Origin: Bacteroidia bacterium
GTDB taxonomy: Bacteria; Bacteroidota; Bacteroidia; AKYH767-A; OLB10
Direction: 5' to 3'
DNA: 64,000 bases
Assembly (NCBI GenBank): GCA_023262505.1
Contig: JALRAP010000004.1
Coordinates: forward strand, 1 to 64,000
This document shows positions 1 to 10,252 of this stretch, in pieces. The notes beneath the pieces were generated by a model. The model made no database searches, had not been told where the DNA came from, and worked only from the letters and a program-made list of their open reading frames with translations. How positions within the stretch are numbered: the first letter of the stretch is position 1; the number at the start of each line of letters is the position of its first letter. A program made the translations under genes and the position numbers.

Positions 1-369
1 TGTATCAATCCCATCAAATACCAAATCAACATGGTCGTACCTGAGTACATTATCATTCACTTGAAAAAAGGTTTCGTATACCCAGGCTTTATCTGCTGCT
101 TGCATTACCTGCTCGCTTGAAATCAGCGCCTCGGTATTTATTATGGAACTGTTAGCGTTTTCATTCAGCAACAAGTCTTTTTGAACAAAACCGGGAACCG
201 AGGCTTTTTCTATTCGAAGTTTTTTGGTAGAAAGGCTGTCGTTAAGTGAAAGCGACCAAACAAAATCGGCGGTTTCCCTTTTGACGGCTTTATTGAAATG
301 GCTGGAACACGAACAAGCCAAAAACAAAATCAATATCAATATCAATATATCAAATCGCCTCAACTGCAT
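1..369 (-). CDS. Beta-mannosidase-like GH2 lipoprotein, N-terminal part (truncated by window edge)
   Basis: Manual reverse translation from ATG at 369: MQLRRFDILILILILFLACSCSSHFNK...KAWVYETFFQVNDNVLRYDHVDLVFDGIDT; lipobox and GH2 beta-mannosidase N-terminal motif; open to the window edge; overlaps the CutC 3' end by 20 bp. Confidence 0.75.
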   Translation of the reverse strand, partial: MQLRRFDILILILILFLACSCSSHFNKAVKRETADFVWSLSLNDSLSTKKLRIEKASVPGFVQKDLLLNENANSSIINTEALISSEQVMQAADKAWVYETFFQVNDNVLRYDHVDLVFDGIDT

Positions 370-1087
370 TTTTGATATTATTGAATTTATCTAGGTCGAA
401 CATCTCAACAGCGAACTCATCTCTATCGGCTGAGCCCATTGATTGTAACTCACGGTTTTGGAAACGCATGGCGCCATCCATGATTTTCTTGCATGTGAAA
501 TGCAGCGCTTGTGCTCCGGTTGATGCCAATATTGCGGCGTTTGATGGAGAAACTCCGGATCCGGCCATTATTTGAATGTTCGATTTTTTCCTTGAGACCA
601 ATTGGCGAATAACCTCCATGCCATCCTTGGCAGTTTGTCGACGACCAGAAGTGAGTAAAACATCAAAGCCAAGTTCTTGAATCATATTGAAACTTCCGTA
701 AGGGTCGGCAGCCATATCGAAAGCTCGATGAAAGACCGTTTTCATACCAACAGCGGAATCCAAAAGCTTTTCACACCTTTCGGTGTCTATCAATCCATCC
801 GCATCAAGCAAACCAAATACCACTCCCTCGGCTCCCAGATCTTTGGCTGCACTGATATCATCTAACATTGTAGCAAAATCATAAGAGGAATAAAGAAAAT
901 CCCCAGCGCGCGGTCGAATCATCACATGAACGGGGCATCTTACAGATTTGCAAACCTGCTCGATGGTGCCCACGCTAGGTGTGATACCACCTTGTGCGAT
1001 TGCTGCGCATAACTCGATTCGCGTAGCACCGGCCTGGTAGGCAGCAACGCTCATTTCCACTCCTTCCGTACAAACTTCAAGAATCAT
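350..1087 (-). CDS. cutC: CutC family protein (TIM barrel, PF03932)
   Basis: ORF 245 aa; MILEVCTEGVEMSVAAYQAGATRIELCAAIAQGGITPSVG...VHVMIRPRAGDFLYS...VVFGLLDADGLID typical of CutC. Confidence 0.93.
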   Translation of the reverse strand: MILEVCTEGVEMSVAAYQAGATRIELCAAIAQGGITPSVGTIEQVCKSVRCPVHVMIRPRAGDFLYSSYDFATMLDDISAAKDLGAEGVVFGLLDADGLIDTERCEKLLDSAVGMKTVFHRAFDMAADPYGSFNMIQELGFDVLLTSGRRQTAKDGMEVIRQLVSRKKSNIQIMAGSGVSPSNAAILASTGAQALHFTCKKIMDGAMRFQNRELQSMGSADRDEFAVEMFDLDKFNNIKNAVEAI

Positions 1088-1093
1088 AATCGT

Positions 1094-3127
1094 TTATTTT
1101 GGGAGTGCGTGATTGAACAACATATTGATTGCATCCACTACCATCAACTCGGCCTCATCAAATGGCCTACGAGCGTTTTGTATGGATGTAGCACCCTGCT
1201 TTGTCCACTCGTCCGTAATCACTTGTCGCCTATCCATAAAATCCAAACACTCCAATCCCAAACTTGAAATTTTATAGAGTTCTTCGGACATCTTTATCCA
1301 GTTAGCTAGTGCAGGAATACCACTTGATGCGACTTTCAATTTTTCATGGTTTTCAATCCATGACTGCAGCATGGCTTTGATTTCTGGCTTCACCGAAAGG
1401 TCGCGTTTCATAACAAGCTGTTCGCAGAGCAATCGGAACTTTCTTGCAACAGGAGCATCCGGAACAGCTATGTCAGGCAATCGCGAAAAAGGCATGTCGG
1501 TGCTGTATGGTATTCCCTGAGCATGCCGCTTATATTCTTTCAATGGCTCAACAACCTCCACCAATTTACCCAGTGGTTCTATATCGCGACCAGGCGCCAA
1601 CCGGCGGAGCATCATATCTCGGTTGCGAATATGTGTGAGCCCAACCTCTTCTAGCCTAATACTAATCGACTCCAATCTTTGGTACATATCTAACACATCG
1701 TTTACCGATGCGTCTGACCATAGCCTTTCGGCGATAGCGGCTGTACGAGGCCATATGCGCGAGTCGATTGTTTCGGGGGTTACCAGTTCCGCCCACATGG
1801 TTGCTTCTCCACCTAAAACCATTCGCTGTTGATCGGGTGTTAAACCTAAAGAGGCAGGCAATGGATCATTGGCATAATGTTGAAAGGTGGGTTGCGATAA
1901 GTCGATATAAAATCCGTTGGAAAGAATGACTTGATGTCCTTTGGTGGCAGCATCTTTGAGTCCTTCCTTACCTCTCCAAGATTGAATGACAGCATCCGAA
2001 GGTAGGCCAGGTTGCAATATCTCATCCCATCCGATGGTTTTTTTGCCATGTTTTTTCAATATGGCCATCACCTTTTTGTTGAAATGGTTTTGAAGCGCAT
2101 GATTGTCTTTGATGCCATGCTTACGCATGAATTCCTGGATCCGAGGATTCTTATCCCATTGCTTGCCATTGTTCTCATCGCCACCGATATGCATATACGG
2201 GTCGGGAAACAGATGAGCCATTTCGCCCAGGAAACAATCAAGTAGCTTGTAGGTGCTTTTCTTGGTAGGGTCGATGGTGGGATCAAATACGCCGAATTTC
2301 CGTTCGATTTGGTGTGGCCCAGGGCCTGATGCCAATTCGGGGTAGCCGGGCATCCAACTACTGGCGTGGCCTGGCATATCGAATTCGGGAACTACACGAA
2401 TACCTCTTTCGGATGCGTAAAGTATGATTCCCCGCATTTGATCTTGAGTGTAGAAATTACCATTGGAGCCCATCTGATGCAACTTGGGCAGCTTCTTGCT
2501 TTCTATTCTGAATCCTTGGTCCTCGGTCAAGTGCAAATGGAGCACATTCATCTTCACCATGCACATTCCATCGATATTGCGTTTAATTACCTCGATGGGT
2601 GACCAATGACGGCATACATCTATAAGCAACCCACGCCAAGGGAAGCGTGGACGATCTTTGATGGAAACACCAGGTATGAAGTAGCCTTGATTATCTGATG
2701 AAACCAACTGCAGGAAAGTTTCCAATCCATAAAGCACACCGATATCCGTTGTTGCCGAAAGTGTGACACGGTCGCCTGTGACATTTAACTCGTATGATTC
2801 GTCTTCGCCTGGCAAAAGATTCCCAACCCGTTGATAGGAGATATCCAGGCTAACACCCTTTACATCACCTGACTTCAGAACCGGATCTATGCGTGTCATC
2901 AAATGCGTACGATCGTTCAATCGCCTTAAAAAACGTACAACAGCCTTGTGCGCCCGTGAATCTGGCGCATCGGAAAGCACTACGTGAAAAGATTGGTCGA
3001 TATTGAAACGTTGGCTACCCCAGGTAATTTGTTGGGGTATGGGCATCAGCTGGTCCTTTGCATTTTGACCTAAGAGACAAAACGGGGAAAAATATAGCAG
3101 GAGCAGAATGGCACTTTTTTTGAACAT
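1094..3127 (-). CDS. Beta-N-acetylhexosaminidase (GH20)
   Basis: ORF 677 aa with signal peptide; GLLIDVCRHWSPIEVIKRNIDGMCMVKMNVLHLHLTEDQGFR and HIGGDE motif. Confidence 0.95.
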   Translation of the reverse strand: MFKKSAILLLLYFSPFCLLGQNAKDQLMPIPQQITWGSQRFNIDQSFHVVLSDAPDSRAHKAVVRFLRRLNDRTHLMTRIDPVLKSGDVKGVSLDISYQRVGNLLPGEDESYELNVTGDRVTLSATTDIGVLYGLETFLQLVSSDNQGYFIPGVSIKDRPRFPWRGLLIDVCRHWSPIEVIKRNIDGMCMVKMNVLHLHLTEDQGFRIESKKLPKLHQMGSNGNFYTQDQMRGIILYASERGIRVVPEFDMPGHASSWMPGYPELASGPGPHQIERKFGVFDPTIDPTKKSTYKLLDCFLGEMAHLFPDPYMHIGGDENNGKQWDKNPRIQEFMRKHGIKDNHALQNHFNKKVMAILKKHGKKTIGWDEILQPGLPSDAVIQSWRGKEGLKDAATKGHQVILSNGFYIDLSQPTFQHYANDPLPASLGLTPDQQRMVLGGEATMWAELVTPETIDSRIWPRTAAIAERLWSDASVNDVLDMYQRLESISIRLEEVGLTHIRNRDMMLRRLAPGRDIEPLGKLVEVVEPLKEYKRHAQGIPYSTDMPFSRLPDIAVPDAPVARKFRLLCEQLVMKRDLSVKPEIKAMLQSWIENHEKLKVASSGIPALANWIKMSEELYKISSLGLECLDFMDRRQVITDEWTKQGATSIQNARRPFDEAELMVVDAINMLFNHALPK

Positions 3128-3190
3128 CAGTTTTGGTTTATGCGATTCGCCAAATTAGGAAATACGGCGCAAGTTGGTTGTATTCAAAGC

Positions 3191-3212
3191 AAAAAGGGGG
3201 CTATTCGCCCCC
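3191..3212 (-). terminator. Intrinsic terminator downstream of hsp20
   Basis: Minus strand GGGGGC-GAATA-GCCCCC followed by TTTTT; immediately 3' of the hsp20 ORF. Confidence 0.7.
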
Positions 3213-3235
3213 TCTCGCAAGTTCCACGATAGAAA

Positions 3236-3667
3236 TCAAGCCACTTCGATTTCGCGAACCTTGGATACGGTAACCGCCTTCTTGGCCACCATTAAGCGCA
3301 ATATGCCGTCTTCGTATTTGGCAGATAGACCGTCTTCCTTCGCATTTTCGGGAAGTGTAAAAGAACGGCTGAATGCGTTGTAGTAGTACTCCTGACGGGT
3401 ATAGTTTTTCTTTTCCTCCTTTTTCTCCTCTTTGCGTTCAGCTGAGATGGTGAGGACACCATTTTCGATTTCGATCTTGAAATCGTCTTTTTTCATGCCA
3501 GGAGCGGCCACTTCGATTTCGTAATTCTTTTCACCTTCCACGATGTTCACTGCGGGGAATTCCTCGCCATCGAAGAAACGGTCTAGGGAAACGCGGTCAT
3601 TGAAGAAATCATTGAATAATGGACGGAAGGACAAATAGCCTCCTTGGTTTTTTTTGATGATTGACAT
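3236..3667 (-). CDS. Hsp20/alpha-crystallin family small heat shock protein
   Basis: ORF 143 aa; YEIEVAAPGMKKDDFKIEIENGVLTISAER...YNAFSRSFTLPENAKEDGLSAKYEDGILRLMVAKK. Confidence 0.95.
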   Translation of the reverse strand: MSIIKKNQGGYLSFRPLFNDFFNDRVSLDRFFDGEEFPAVNIVEGEKNYEIEVAAPGMKKDDFKIEIENGVLTISAERKEEKKEEKKNYTRQEYYYNAFSRSFTLPENAKEDGLSAKYEDGILRLMVAKKAVTVSKVREIEVA

Positions 3668-3818
3668 GTTTTTTGGTTTTAATTGGTTAAAGATTTATTT
3701 AATAAACAATACTGGTATCCATGATTTGGTTGTAGAGTGCTGCGTCATTTACAATTCAAAACTAGATAGGGGGAAATGCCACAGGAATGACCTGTGTCAA
3801 TCAAAAAAATGATTTACG

Positions 3819-5423
3819 TCAATTTCCGTTGCGCTTGTCGGAAGGTATCTCCAACTCCGGTTCTATGGCCCGCAAAAGGGATTCATTGGAGTTATTGATG
3901 GCACGTACCAGATTCAGCAAACTGGGTACGGATATCTCATGGTGGTCCCTATTGGAAAAAAGGCGGTATACATCTTGTGCCGCCAAGCGGTGTACATCGG
4001 CTGCAATGGTTTTCAAACGGACCATTGATTCTTGTCTGTCGAATCCATGCAATTGAAATGCCTCCTCCAAACTGCTATAAAATTCAGACTGGCAGCGGGT
4101 GATGGACTGATAGAATATGAACAACTCATCAGAAGCTGAAGAACGCAATTCTTCGAGGTTGTGCAGGATGTCTTTAACATCTTTGGCGGCTATTGCAGCG
4201 TTGCGTATTGAAGTGAGGGCGTTTTCAAGCGTTTTGGCTTCGCGCTCGGAAAGTTGATTGGCCTGTACCTTTATACCGAAAAGGGCTATTTCATTCTCGT
4301 ATTTCTTCAGGTCGGGATATGAGCGTATGAGTTTGGAAGGTGTGCCATCATCCAAATTGAAGAATTCGCGCAGCAAAGATAGGGTACGTGAGAAAAACTT
4401 GTGCGATTCAGTATCCAATGCCTCGATCGCTGATTGGCTTTCCATTGGATCTGAATCATGGATGCTCACAGACAATGAATCCGCATCGCCCTTGATCCAT
4501 GATTCCATCTTTTTCGAAAACATCTTAATGAAGGGGAGGAATAATAAAATTCCCACCACGTTCATGGAGGTATGAAAGGCGGCGAGGATCACGGTTGAGT
4601 CGAAGAAACTTTCGCAGCCTTTGGATAATGAAACATAAACCGGTAGCATGGTCAATGCCGTTAAGCCTGAGAATACATTGAAAAAAACCTGTGACCATCC
4701 TACCCGTTTCTTTATGGCATTTGCTTTCAAAGTAGCCAATGCGGCTGTTGCGGTTGTGCCCATATCGGCACCAATCACCAGTAACATGGATTGATCGAGT
4801 GTAACGATGCCGGCCGAAAGGGAAGTCAATGCCAGAGCAACCGTTGCGGAGCTTGAATGCAATGCTGCGGCAATGACCAATCCGCATATTACAAACCAGG
4901 CAGATGAATGCCCCTGCAACTGCATTTCGGATGTGTTTGTAGATAAAGTGGAAAAAGAATCCCGCATCATTCCAATGCCAGTGAACATGAGGGCCAATCC
5001 AAAAATCACTCCGGCAACGCCTCGCCACTTCCCCTCCTTGGAAAATACCGTGAGAATTCCGCCAACGGCAAGTAGCGGATAAGCCAAAGACTCCAGGTCA
5101 AACTTAAGGCCTAAGGATGAGACCAGCCAACCGGTAAACGTTGTTCCGATGTTTGCCCCCAAAAGCAATCCTATTCCGGATTGAAGTCCAATAACTCCCG
5201 CTCCCGCGAGAGACATCACCAGCAATGACACCATGGAGCTACTTTGTAAGGCGGCGGTAACAACGGCTCCTGAAAAAATTGAGCGCCAAACCGTTCCGCT
5301 GCTTCGTCTTACAAACAATTTGAATTCGCGACCTGCAAGAGAGCGTAAGCGTCGCTCCATCAATTGCATTCCAAAAAGGAAGGCTCCAATACCTGCCAAA
5401 AGCATTCCCAATTGAAATCCCAT
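3819..5423 (-). CDS. Na/Pi cotransporter family protein with C-terminal PhoU-like region
   Basis: ORF 534 aa; GAFLFGMQLMERRLRSLAG, duplicated QSSSMVSLLVMSLAGAG / HSSSATVALALTSLSAG motifs. Confidence 0.93.
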   Translation of the reverse strand: MGFQLGMLLAGIGAFLFGMQLMERRLRSLAGREFKLFVRRSSGTVWRSIFSGAVVTAALQSSSMVSLLVMSLAGAGVIGLQSGIGLLLGANIGTTFTGWLVSSLGLKFDLESLAYPLLAVGGILTVFSKEGKWRGVAGVIFGLALMFTGIGMMRDSFSTLSTNTSEMQLQGHSSAWFVICGLVIAAALHSSSATVALALTSLSAGIVTLDQSMLLVIGADMGTTATAALATLKANAIKKRVGWSQVFFNVFSGLTALTMLPVYVSLSKGCESFFDSTVILAAFHTSMNVVGILLFLPFIKMFSKKMESWIKGDADSLSVSIHDSDPMESQSAIEALDTESHKFFSRTLSLLREFFNLDDGTPSKLIRSYPDLKKYENEIALFGIKVQANQLSEREAKTLENALTSIRNAAIAAKDVKDILHNLEELRSSASDELFIFYQSITRCQSEFYSSLEEAFQLHGFDRQESMVRLKTIAADVHRLAAQDVYRLFSNRDHHEISVPSLLNLVRAINNSNESLLRAIEPELEIPSDKRNGN

Positions 5424-5434
5424 GACTAGTTATT

Positions 5435-6529
5435 TCAAGCGTTTTTTTGTTCCAATCGAGCTTGTTTCACCAGCATCAGCTCTGCAATGTTCTCCGTATC
5501 GACCACACCTATAGTAGTTCCAGCATCCACCACCAACACCAAGGGTATACGGTTATCGCGAAAGCGGGTAAACAATTCCTCTAGCGGTGTTTTTGCGTCG
5601 GCATAGGAAAGGTCTCTATTGCATACCTCTCCTATTGAAATATGTTCCCCCTTATCACGTAATGCCTTGATGATTCCATCTCTATTGAGGGTGCCTACAT
5701 ACGTACCGTTTTCCGATATCAAAAAAGATTTTGACTCGCTCTGAAGCAACATTGAAACAGCCTCTGAAAGCGGTTTGTAAGACTCTAGCTCCGTCCATTT
5801 TGACATCATCGCATCCGAAGCAGTGAGCCCGGAGGCTAGCTCCTTGTTTCTCACCGATTCAAGTTCGGATTGCGCGCCGAGGATGATGAATACTCCGATG
5901 AAAATCAAAAAAGGGTTATAAAAAAATCCTGCAACTATAAATCCGAGCGACAATAGTTTACCGATGTTAGCGGCAACGGTGGTGGCTTTGAGTCTACTAA
6001 TCCGCATGGCTAAAAGAGCCCTTAGAATACGCCCGCCATCCATTGGAAAAGCGGGGATAAGATTGAACAGCGCAAGCCATAAATTCAGAATGGCCAAGTT
6101 GAGGATGAAGTTTTCAGGGGAGATAATGGAAGATTCAGCACCTATTGGAACAAGCAGATCAAAACCATATATGAAAGGAATCAAAATGGCGACGATAAGT
6201 ACATTTACCAATGGGCCAGCAATTGTAACCAGCAACTCCTGCACGGGTTTTTCTGGAATCCGTTCCAACCTTGCTACTCCACCAATAGGATACATAGTGA
6301 TGTCTTCCGTTTTGATGCCAAACCTTTTGGCGGTTAAGGCATGGCCTAGCTCATGCAGGATTACGCATAAGAACAATGCCAACACGAAAAACACCGCCCA
6401 ACTGATTTGGACAGGGTCTAATCCGGCTCGGGCATTTATGTAAATGATATAGATGATTAGCAAGGAAAAGGTCCAATGCACATAAATTCCTATGCCGGCA
6501 ACCTTAAGAAAAGAAACAGACTTTTTCAT
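5435..6529 (-). CDS. Site-2 protease family (M50) metalloprotease with CBS domains
   Basis: ORF 364 aa; HELGHALTAKRFGI, NLIPAFPMDGGRILRALLA; C-terminal CBS pair. Confidence 0.94.
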   Translation of the reverse strand: MKKSVSFLKVAGIGIYVHWTFSLLIIYIIYINARAGLDPVQISWAVFFVLALFLCVILHELGHALTAKRFGIKTEDITMYPIGGVARLERIPEKPVQELLVTIAGPLVNVLIVAILIPFIYGFDLLVPIGAESSIISPENFILNLAILNLWLALFNLIPAFPMDGGRILRALLAMRISRLKATTVAANIGKLLSLGFIVAGFFYNPFLIFIGVFIILGAQSELESVRNKELASGLTASDAMMSKWTELESYKPLSEAVSMLLQSESKSFLISENGTYVGTLNRDGIIKALRDKGEHISIGEVCNRDLSYADAKTPLEELFTRFRDNRIPLVLVVDAGTTIGVVDTENIAELMLVKQARLEQKNA

Positions 6530-6605
6530 AAGTGATAAGTAAGTGGCTCTGCCCTATGAGCGGGCAAGGATAAGCATTAAATTCAATTGAGGATTATGAT
6601 GAAGG

Positions 6606-6947
6606 TCATGCGATGGGAGTTCCTGGGGGAACGGATTGATCGGGGGCTAACAAAACCACACCCAATTCCGGATCAACTGCTCCTAGAACGAGACATTCCG
6701 ACAGGAAACCGGCTATTCGCCTTGGTGGAATATTAACCAATGCAAGTACCGTTCTTCCGATAAGGTTTTGCGGTAAGTAGTTTCGGGTTATTTGGGCGGA
6801 AGATTTTCGCTGACCAAAGGGTCCGAAATCAATCAAAAGTTTGATTGCTGGAATCCTTGCCTCCGGAAAGGGTTCGGCAGAAATTACCGTTCCGGTTAAA
6901 ATTTGACATTGGTGGAAGGTGGATATTTCGATGGATTGCATATCCAA
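6606..6947 (-). CDS. CsaA-like tRNA-binding protein
   Basis: ORF 113 aa; ISTFHQCQILTGTVISAEPFPEARIPAIKLLIDFGPFGQRKSSAQIT. Confidence 0.9.
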   Translation of the reverse strand: MDMQSIEISTFHQCQILTGTVISAEPFPEARIPAIKLLIDFGPFGQRKSSAQITRNYLPQNLIGRTVLALVNIPPRRIAGFLSECLVLGAVDPELGVVLLAPDQSVPPGTPIA

Positions 6948-7018
6948 ATATAAGCCTTTGAAGCATGCTGAGTCCGTTTACAAGTTGACTGGGTTTTACT
7001 AAATTAGCGGCACTAATC

Positions 7019-7570
7019 ATGAGTACCGACAAGGGATACAAGAAAACCGTTCATAATTTCTATGAGCGTCAGAGCCGTGTGAAATCATGGCCCTATTTTT
7101 TGTCCCTGCTTTTCATCGGAACTACTACCGTCTGGTTTGCATTCAAAATCACGGAGCATAGGCCATTTATTCCATCCACTTTCGGTTATTGGCCCCATAT
7201 GGCTGCCGTTTTCCTGTTTTCTTGTTATTTGTTTTACCGTTTTCATCTTTCGCGTGTAGTAACCGCCATCAACGAACAGGGTGTTTTCGTAAAGCGTACG
7301 CCATTCCAAAAAAACTTCACCATGATGCTGTGGGAGGATATCCGGGAAATCCGCCTAGTGGAATTCAAAGGTTTTACATCCGCCAAGAAGTACAGCCAAG
7401 TCTTCGACCTTGGCACTCCCAATGGCATTGAGCTGTTATCGAGAAGCGGACGCAAAAAATACATTAGTACGCGCAAGACAGACACCTTGCCTCGCATTTT
7501 GGCTCGCATGGCTCCTGGTAGATTCAAGTCGACCGGCATCGGCGAGCAAATGGACCTCAAAGAGGAATGA
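7019..7570 (+). CDS. Hypothetical membrane protein (PH-like, two TM segments)
   Basis: ORF 183 aa with two hydrophobic segments; no confident family. Confidence 0.75.
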   Translation: MSTDKGYKKTVHNFYERQSRVKSWPYFLSLLFIGTTTVWFAFKITEHRPFIPSTFGYWPHMAAVFLFSCYLFYRFHLSRVVTAINEQGVFVKRTPFQKNFTMMLWEDIREIRLVEFKGFTSAKKYSQVFDLGTPNGIELLSRSGRKKYISTRKTDTLPRILARMAPGRFKSTGIGEQMDLKEE

Positions 7571-7583
7571 TTCAAAGATCTCC

Positions 7584-9695
7584 ATGAGCAAGTTGAAATC
7601 GAAACCGGTAAAGCAGGATGCCAAGTTGTTGGACCTTGCAAAACCTCTCCCCTACCTTCATGTGGTTTATTGCGGATTAATTGCAGCGGCAGTGGCCTTC
7701 GCGGTTTATGCCAATACTTTGGGTCATGGATATACGGTGGACGATGACACCGTGATGGCAAAAAACCGTATCACAAAAGGAGGCTTGGATTCTCTAGGCA
7801 CAGTTTTCACAACTGCATATCGTGCGGGATTCTGGGACCGCGATGACAACCTTTACCGACCCCTTTCGGTGGCTATGTTTGCCCTGGAGTGGCACTTTTT
7901 CCCTGAAAATCCTTTGCCCGGACACCTAATGAATGTGGTTCTATTCTCGCTGACTGTTTTTTTGCTGATGTTGTTGATGTCGCAAATGCTGAATGGTTGG
8001 CCTCTGATGTTTCCCTTCTCGATTGCGTTGTTGTTTGCAGTACACCCCATCCACACCGAAGTGGTGGCGAATATCAAAAGTCGGGATGAGATACTTTGCC
8101 TACTCTTTGGAATTGCCAGTTTGTTGATGGTAGGAAAGTATTCCGTAACCCAGAAAATAATACCGCTGATAGTTGCGGGGCTGCTTTATTTCCTTGCCAT
8201 GTTATCAAAAGAAAATGCAATTACCTTATTGGCCATTGCTCCAATGTACGCCTATTTCAGCGGCAAGCTTTCTAACAAACAAATCGCACTGGCGACCATT
8301 CCATTTGCAATTTCAGTCTGCTTGTATCTTTTTATTCGCTGGCAAGTATTAGGAGATCCCGGGAAACCTGAAGCACTTCAGCTTGTAAATAACTCCTTGG
8401 TTGGTGCAACTGATTGGCTAACCCGTTTCGCAAGCGCTGTGGCCATCATCGGTCGCTATTTATGGTTGATGGTGTTTCCACACCCCTTGTCGTTCGATTA
8501 CTCTTTCAACCAGATTCCCTTGGCGAAAATCGGCTCTCCGCAGTTTTTGATTTCTTTCTTGGTGCTAGCTGGGCTCTTTTTTTACGCATTGAGATCGCTT
8601 AAGAGCCGTGAGTTAATCGGTTTCGGCATTCTGTTTTTATTCATCACCTTGTCGTTGGTTTCAAACGTATTCCTACTGATTGAATCCACCATGGCCGAGC
8701 GATTCATGTACATGCCATCAGTAGGATTCCTGATAATGCTATGTGCATTCCTATCCCGCGTTACCAAAGTGCGTCCAAAGAACGAAGCCGTTGAGTTTCT
8801 CGACCATTTCCGATCGAATAAAGTGTTCTTATCCATCGTGCTAGTAATGTCTGTTGCCTATTCAGCAAAAGCTGTTGACCGCAACGCCGATTGGAAAGAC
8901 AACTATACGTTGCTGACGCAGGATGTGAAAACTTGTCCGAAAAGCGCCCGCATACGCTATGCATACGGCAGTGCCATACTTTTCGAGAAAGCTTTGAAAG
9001 AAAAAGATCCGGTTACGAAGTCGAATTATGTTGAACAGGCCATCATTCATTTGTCAAAAGGGGTTGAGATTTTGCCAGATTACTCGGAAGCCTGGCGACA
9101 TTTGGGAATTGCCTATAAGGAGCAAGAGAACTATCCTGCAGCTGTAGCCGCATTGGAAAAAGCACGAAGCTACAAGGAGTTTGATGCAGCCGATATGTTT
9201 GCAACTTCGGGACTATGTTATGGAAAAGTAGGGCGTTATGCAGAAGCGCTACTTGACTTAAATCGAGCGTTACTGATGAATCCTGAAGATCCCGAATCGA
9301 ATAATAACAAAGGGTTGTATCTTTTCGAAAGTGGTATGATTGACAGTTCTATCACCTACTTCGACAGAGCGATTGCCTTGAAACGCGATTTTCACCAAGC
9401 ATACTACAACAAGGGAAACACTTTCGCCAGAAAAGGGGATTATGCGGAAGCCTTACGCCTATATTCAAAAGCCCTTGAGATCAATCCAAGCAGTGTTGAC
9501 GCTTTGATGAACAGCGGCAACTGCTTTGCAGTAATGAACCGGCTGCCTGAAGCATTGGAATATTTCAAACGCGTTGAAAAACTGGAGCCAAATAATCCGA
9601 AAATGCTGATGAACATGGGAATCACTTATAAGAACATGGGACAAGAATCATTGGCAAATGCCTATCTTTCGCGAACCGCTGCGCCAACAAAATGA
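7584..9695 (+). CDS. TMTC-like (DUF1736) glycosyltransferase-type membrane protein with C-terminal TPR repeats
   Basis: ORF listed from 7410 but ATG at 7584 (MSKLKSKPVKQ) avoids the long overlap; VANIKSRDEILCLLFGIASLLM, RNADWKDNYTLLTQDVKTCPKSARIRYAYG; at least six TPR units. Confidence 0.88.
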   Translation: MSKLKSKPVKQDAKLLDLAKPLPYLHVVYCGLIAAAVAFAVYANTLGHGYTVDDDTVMAKNRITKGGLDSLGTVFTTAYRAGFWDRDDNLYRPLSVAMFALEWHFFPENPLPGHLMNVVLFSLTVFLLMLLMSQMLNGWPLMFPFSIALLFAVHPIHTEVVANIKSRDEILCLLFGIASLLMVGKYSVTQKIIPLIVAGLLYFLAMLSKENAITLLAIAPMYAYFSGKLSNKQIALATIPFAISVCLYLFIRWQVLGDPGKPEALQLVNNSLVGATDWLTRFASAVAIIGRYLWLMVFPHPLSFDYSFNQIPLAKIGSPQFLISFLVLAGLFFYALRSLKSRELIGFGILFLFITLSLVSNVFLLIESTMAERFMYMPSVGFLIMLCAFLSRVTKVRPKNEAVEFLDHFRSNKVFLSIVLVMSVAYSAKAVDRNADWKDNYTLLTQDVKTCPKSARIRYAYGSAILFEKALKEKDPVTKSNYVEQAIIHLSKGVEILPDYSEAWRHLGIAYKEQENYPAAVAALEKARSYKEFDAADMFATSGLCYGKVGRYAEALLDLNRALLMNPEDPESNNNKGLYLFESGMIDSSITYFDRAIALKRDFHQAYYNKGNTFARKGDYAEALRLYSKALEINPSSVDALMNSGNCFAVMNRLPEALEYFKRVEKLEPNNPKMLMNMGITYKNMGQESLANAYLSRTAAPTK

Positions 9696-10243
9696 GGAAA
9701 GCCCATCTGATCGTATCAATATTGCTGTTTGTATTCGTATCAAGTTGCGTGGAGCCCATCCGACAGGACTCATCCTACTTCAACTGCAAAAATTACTTTA
9801 TTGCTCTCGCCGACTCTTTACAGCGAAGCAAACTGGGTTTGGATAAAACCATCTTCACCGAGAATGGGAACGAGCAGAAAAAAATTGCTGCCCCTGTTTG
9901 GAAAACAGAACTTTCCCCTTTCATTGAAATCGACATCAACAAGCCTGCGTTAAAAGGAACATATAAAATCCTCGAGGAAAATCGACCTGGTTCGGGATCA
10001 GTTGTTCGATACGAAGCGTTGGAGCAAAACGCAACAGTCCGTAAGTTGCATATTGAATATGACTCCAAAAAAAATGTGACTGGGGTATGGGCCATAACAG
10101 CAACAAGCAATCCTTACCACGCATCCACAGACACACTTGTTTTCCATACGAACGGGAATTATGAGATTCATGCTTCCAGCGATCCTGCCTTGGGTCGCAG
10201 GATCGCATTCGACCTTTATGGCAAGATAACGGCAATTAAATAG
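9692..10243 (+). CDS. Hypothetical lipoprotein
   Basis: ORF 183 aa; MRKAHLIVSILLFVFVSSC lipobox; ATGA overlap with upstream gene. Confidence 0.75.
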   Translation: MRKAHLIVSILLFVFVSSCVEPIRQDSSYFNCKNYFIALADSLQRSKLGLDKTIFTENGNEQKKIAAPVWKTELSPFIEIDINKPALKGTYKILEENRPGSGSVVRYEALEQNATVRKLHIEYDSKKNVTGVWAITATSNPYHASTDTLVFHTNGNYEIHASSDPALGRRIAFDLYGKITAIK

Positions 10244-10252
10244 CATCTTGAT

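Noticed and set aside
4525-5028. 167-aa ORF antisense/alternate frame within the Na/Pi cotransporter gene
   Set aside because: Same strand, out of frame with the well-supported 534-aa CDS; composition typical of shadow ORFs
7410-7583. N-terminal extension of the TMTC-like ORF
   Set aside because: Overlaps the end of the 7019-7570 gene by 160 nt and has no family features; ATG at 7584 fits better
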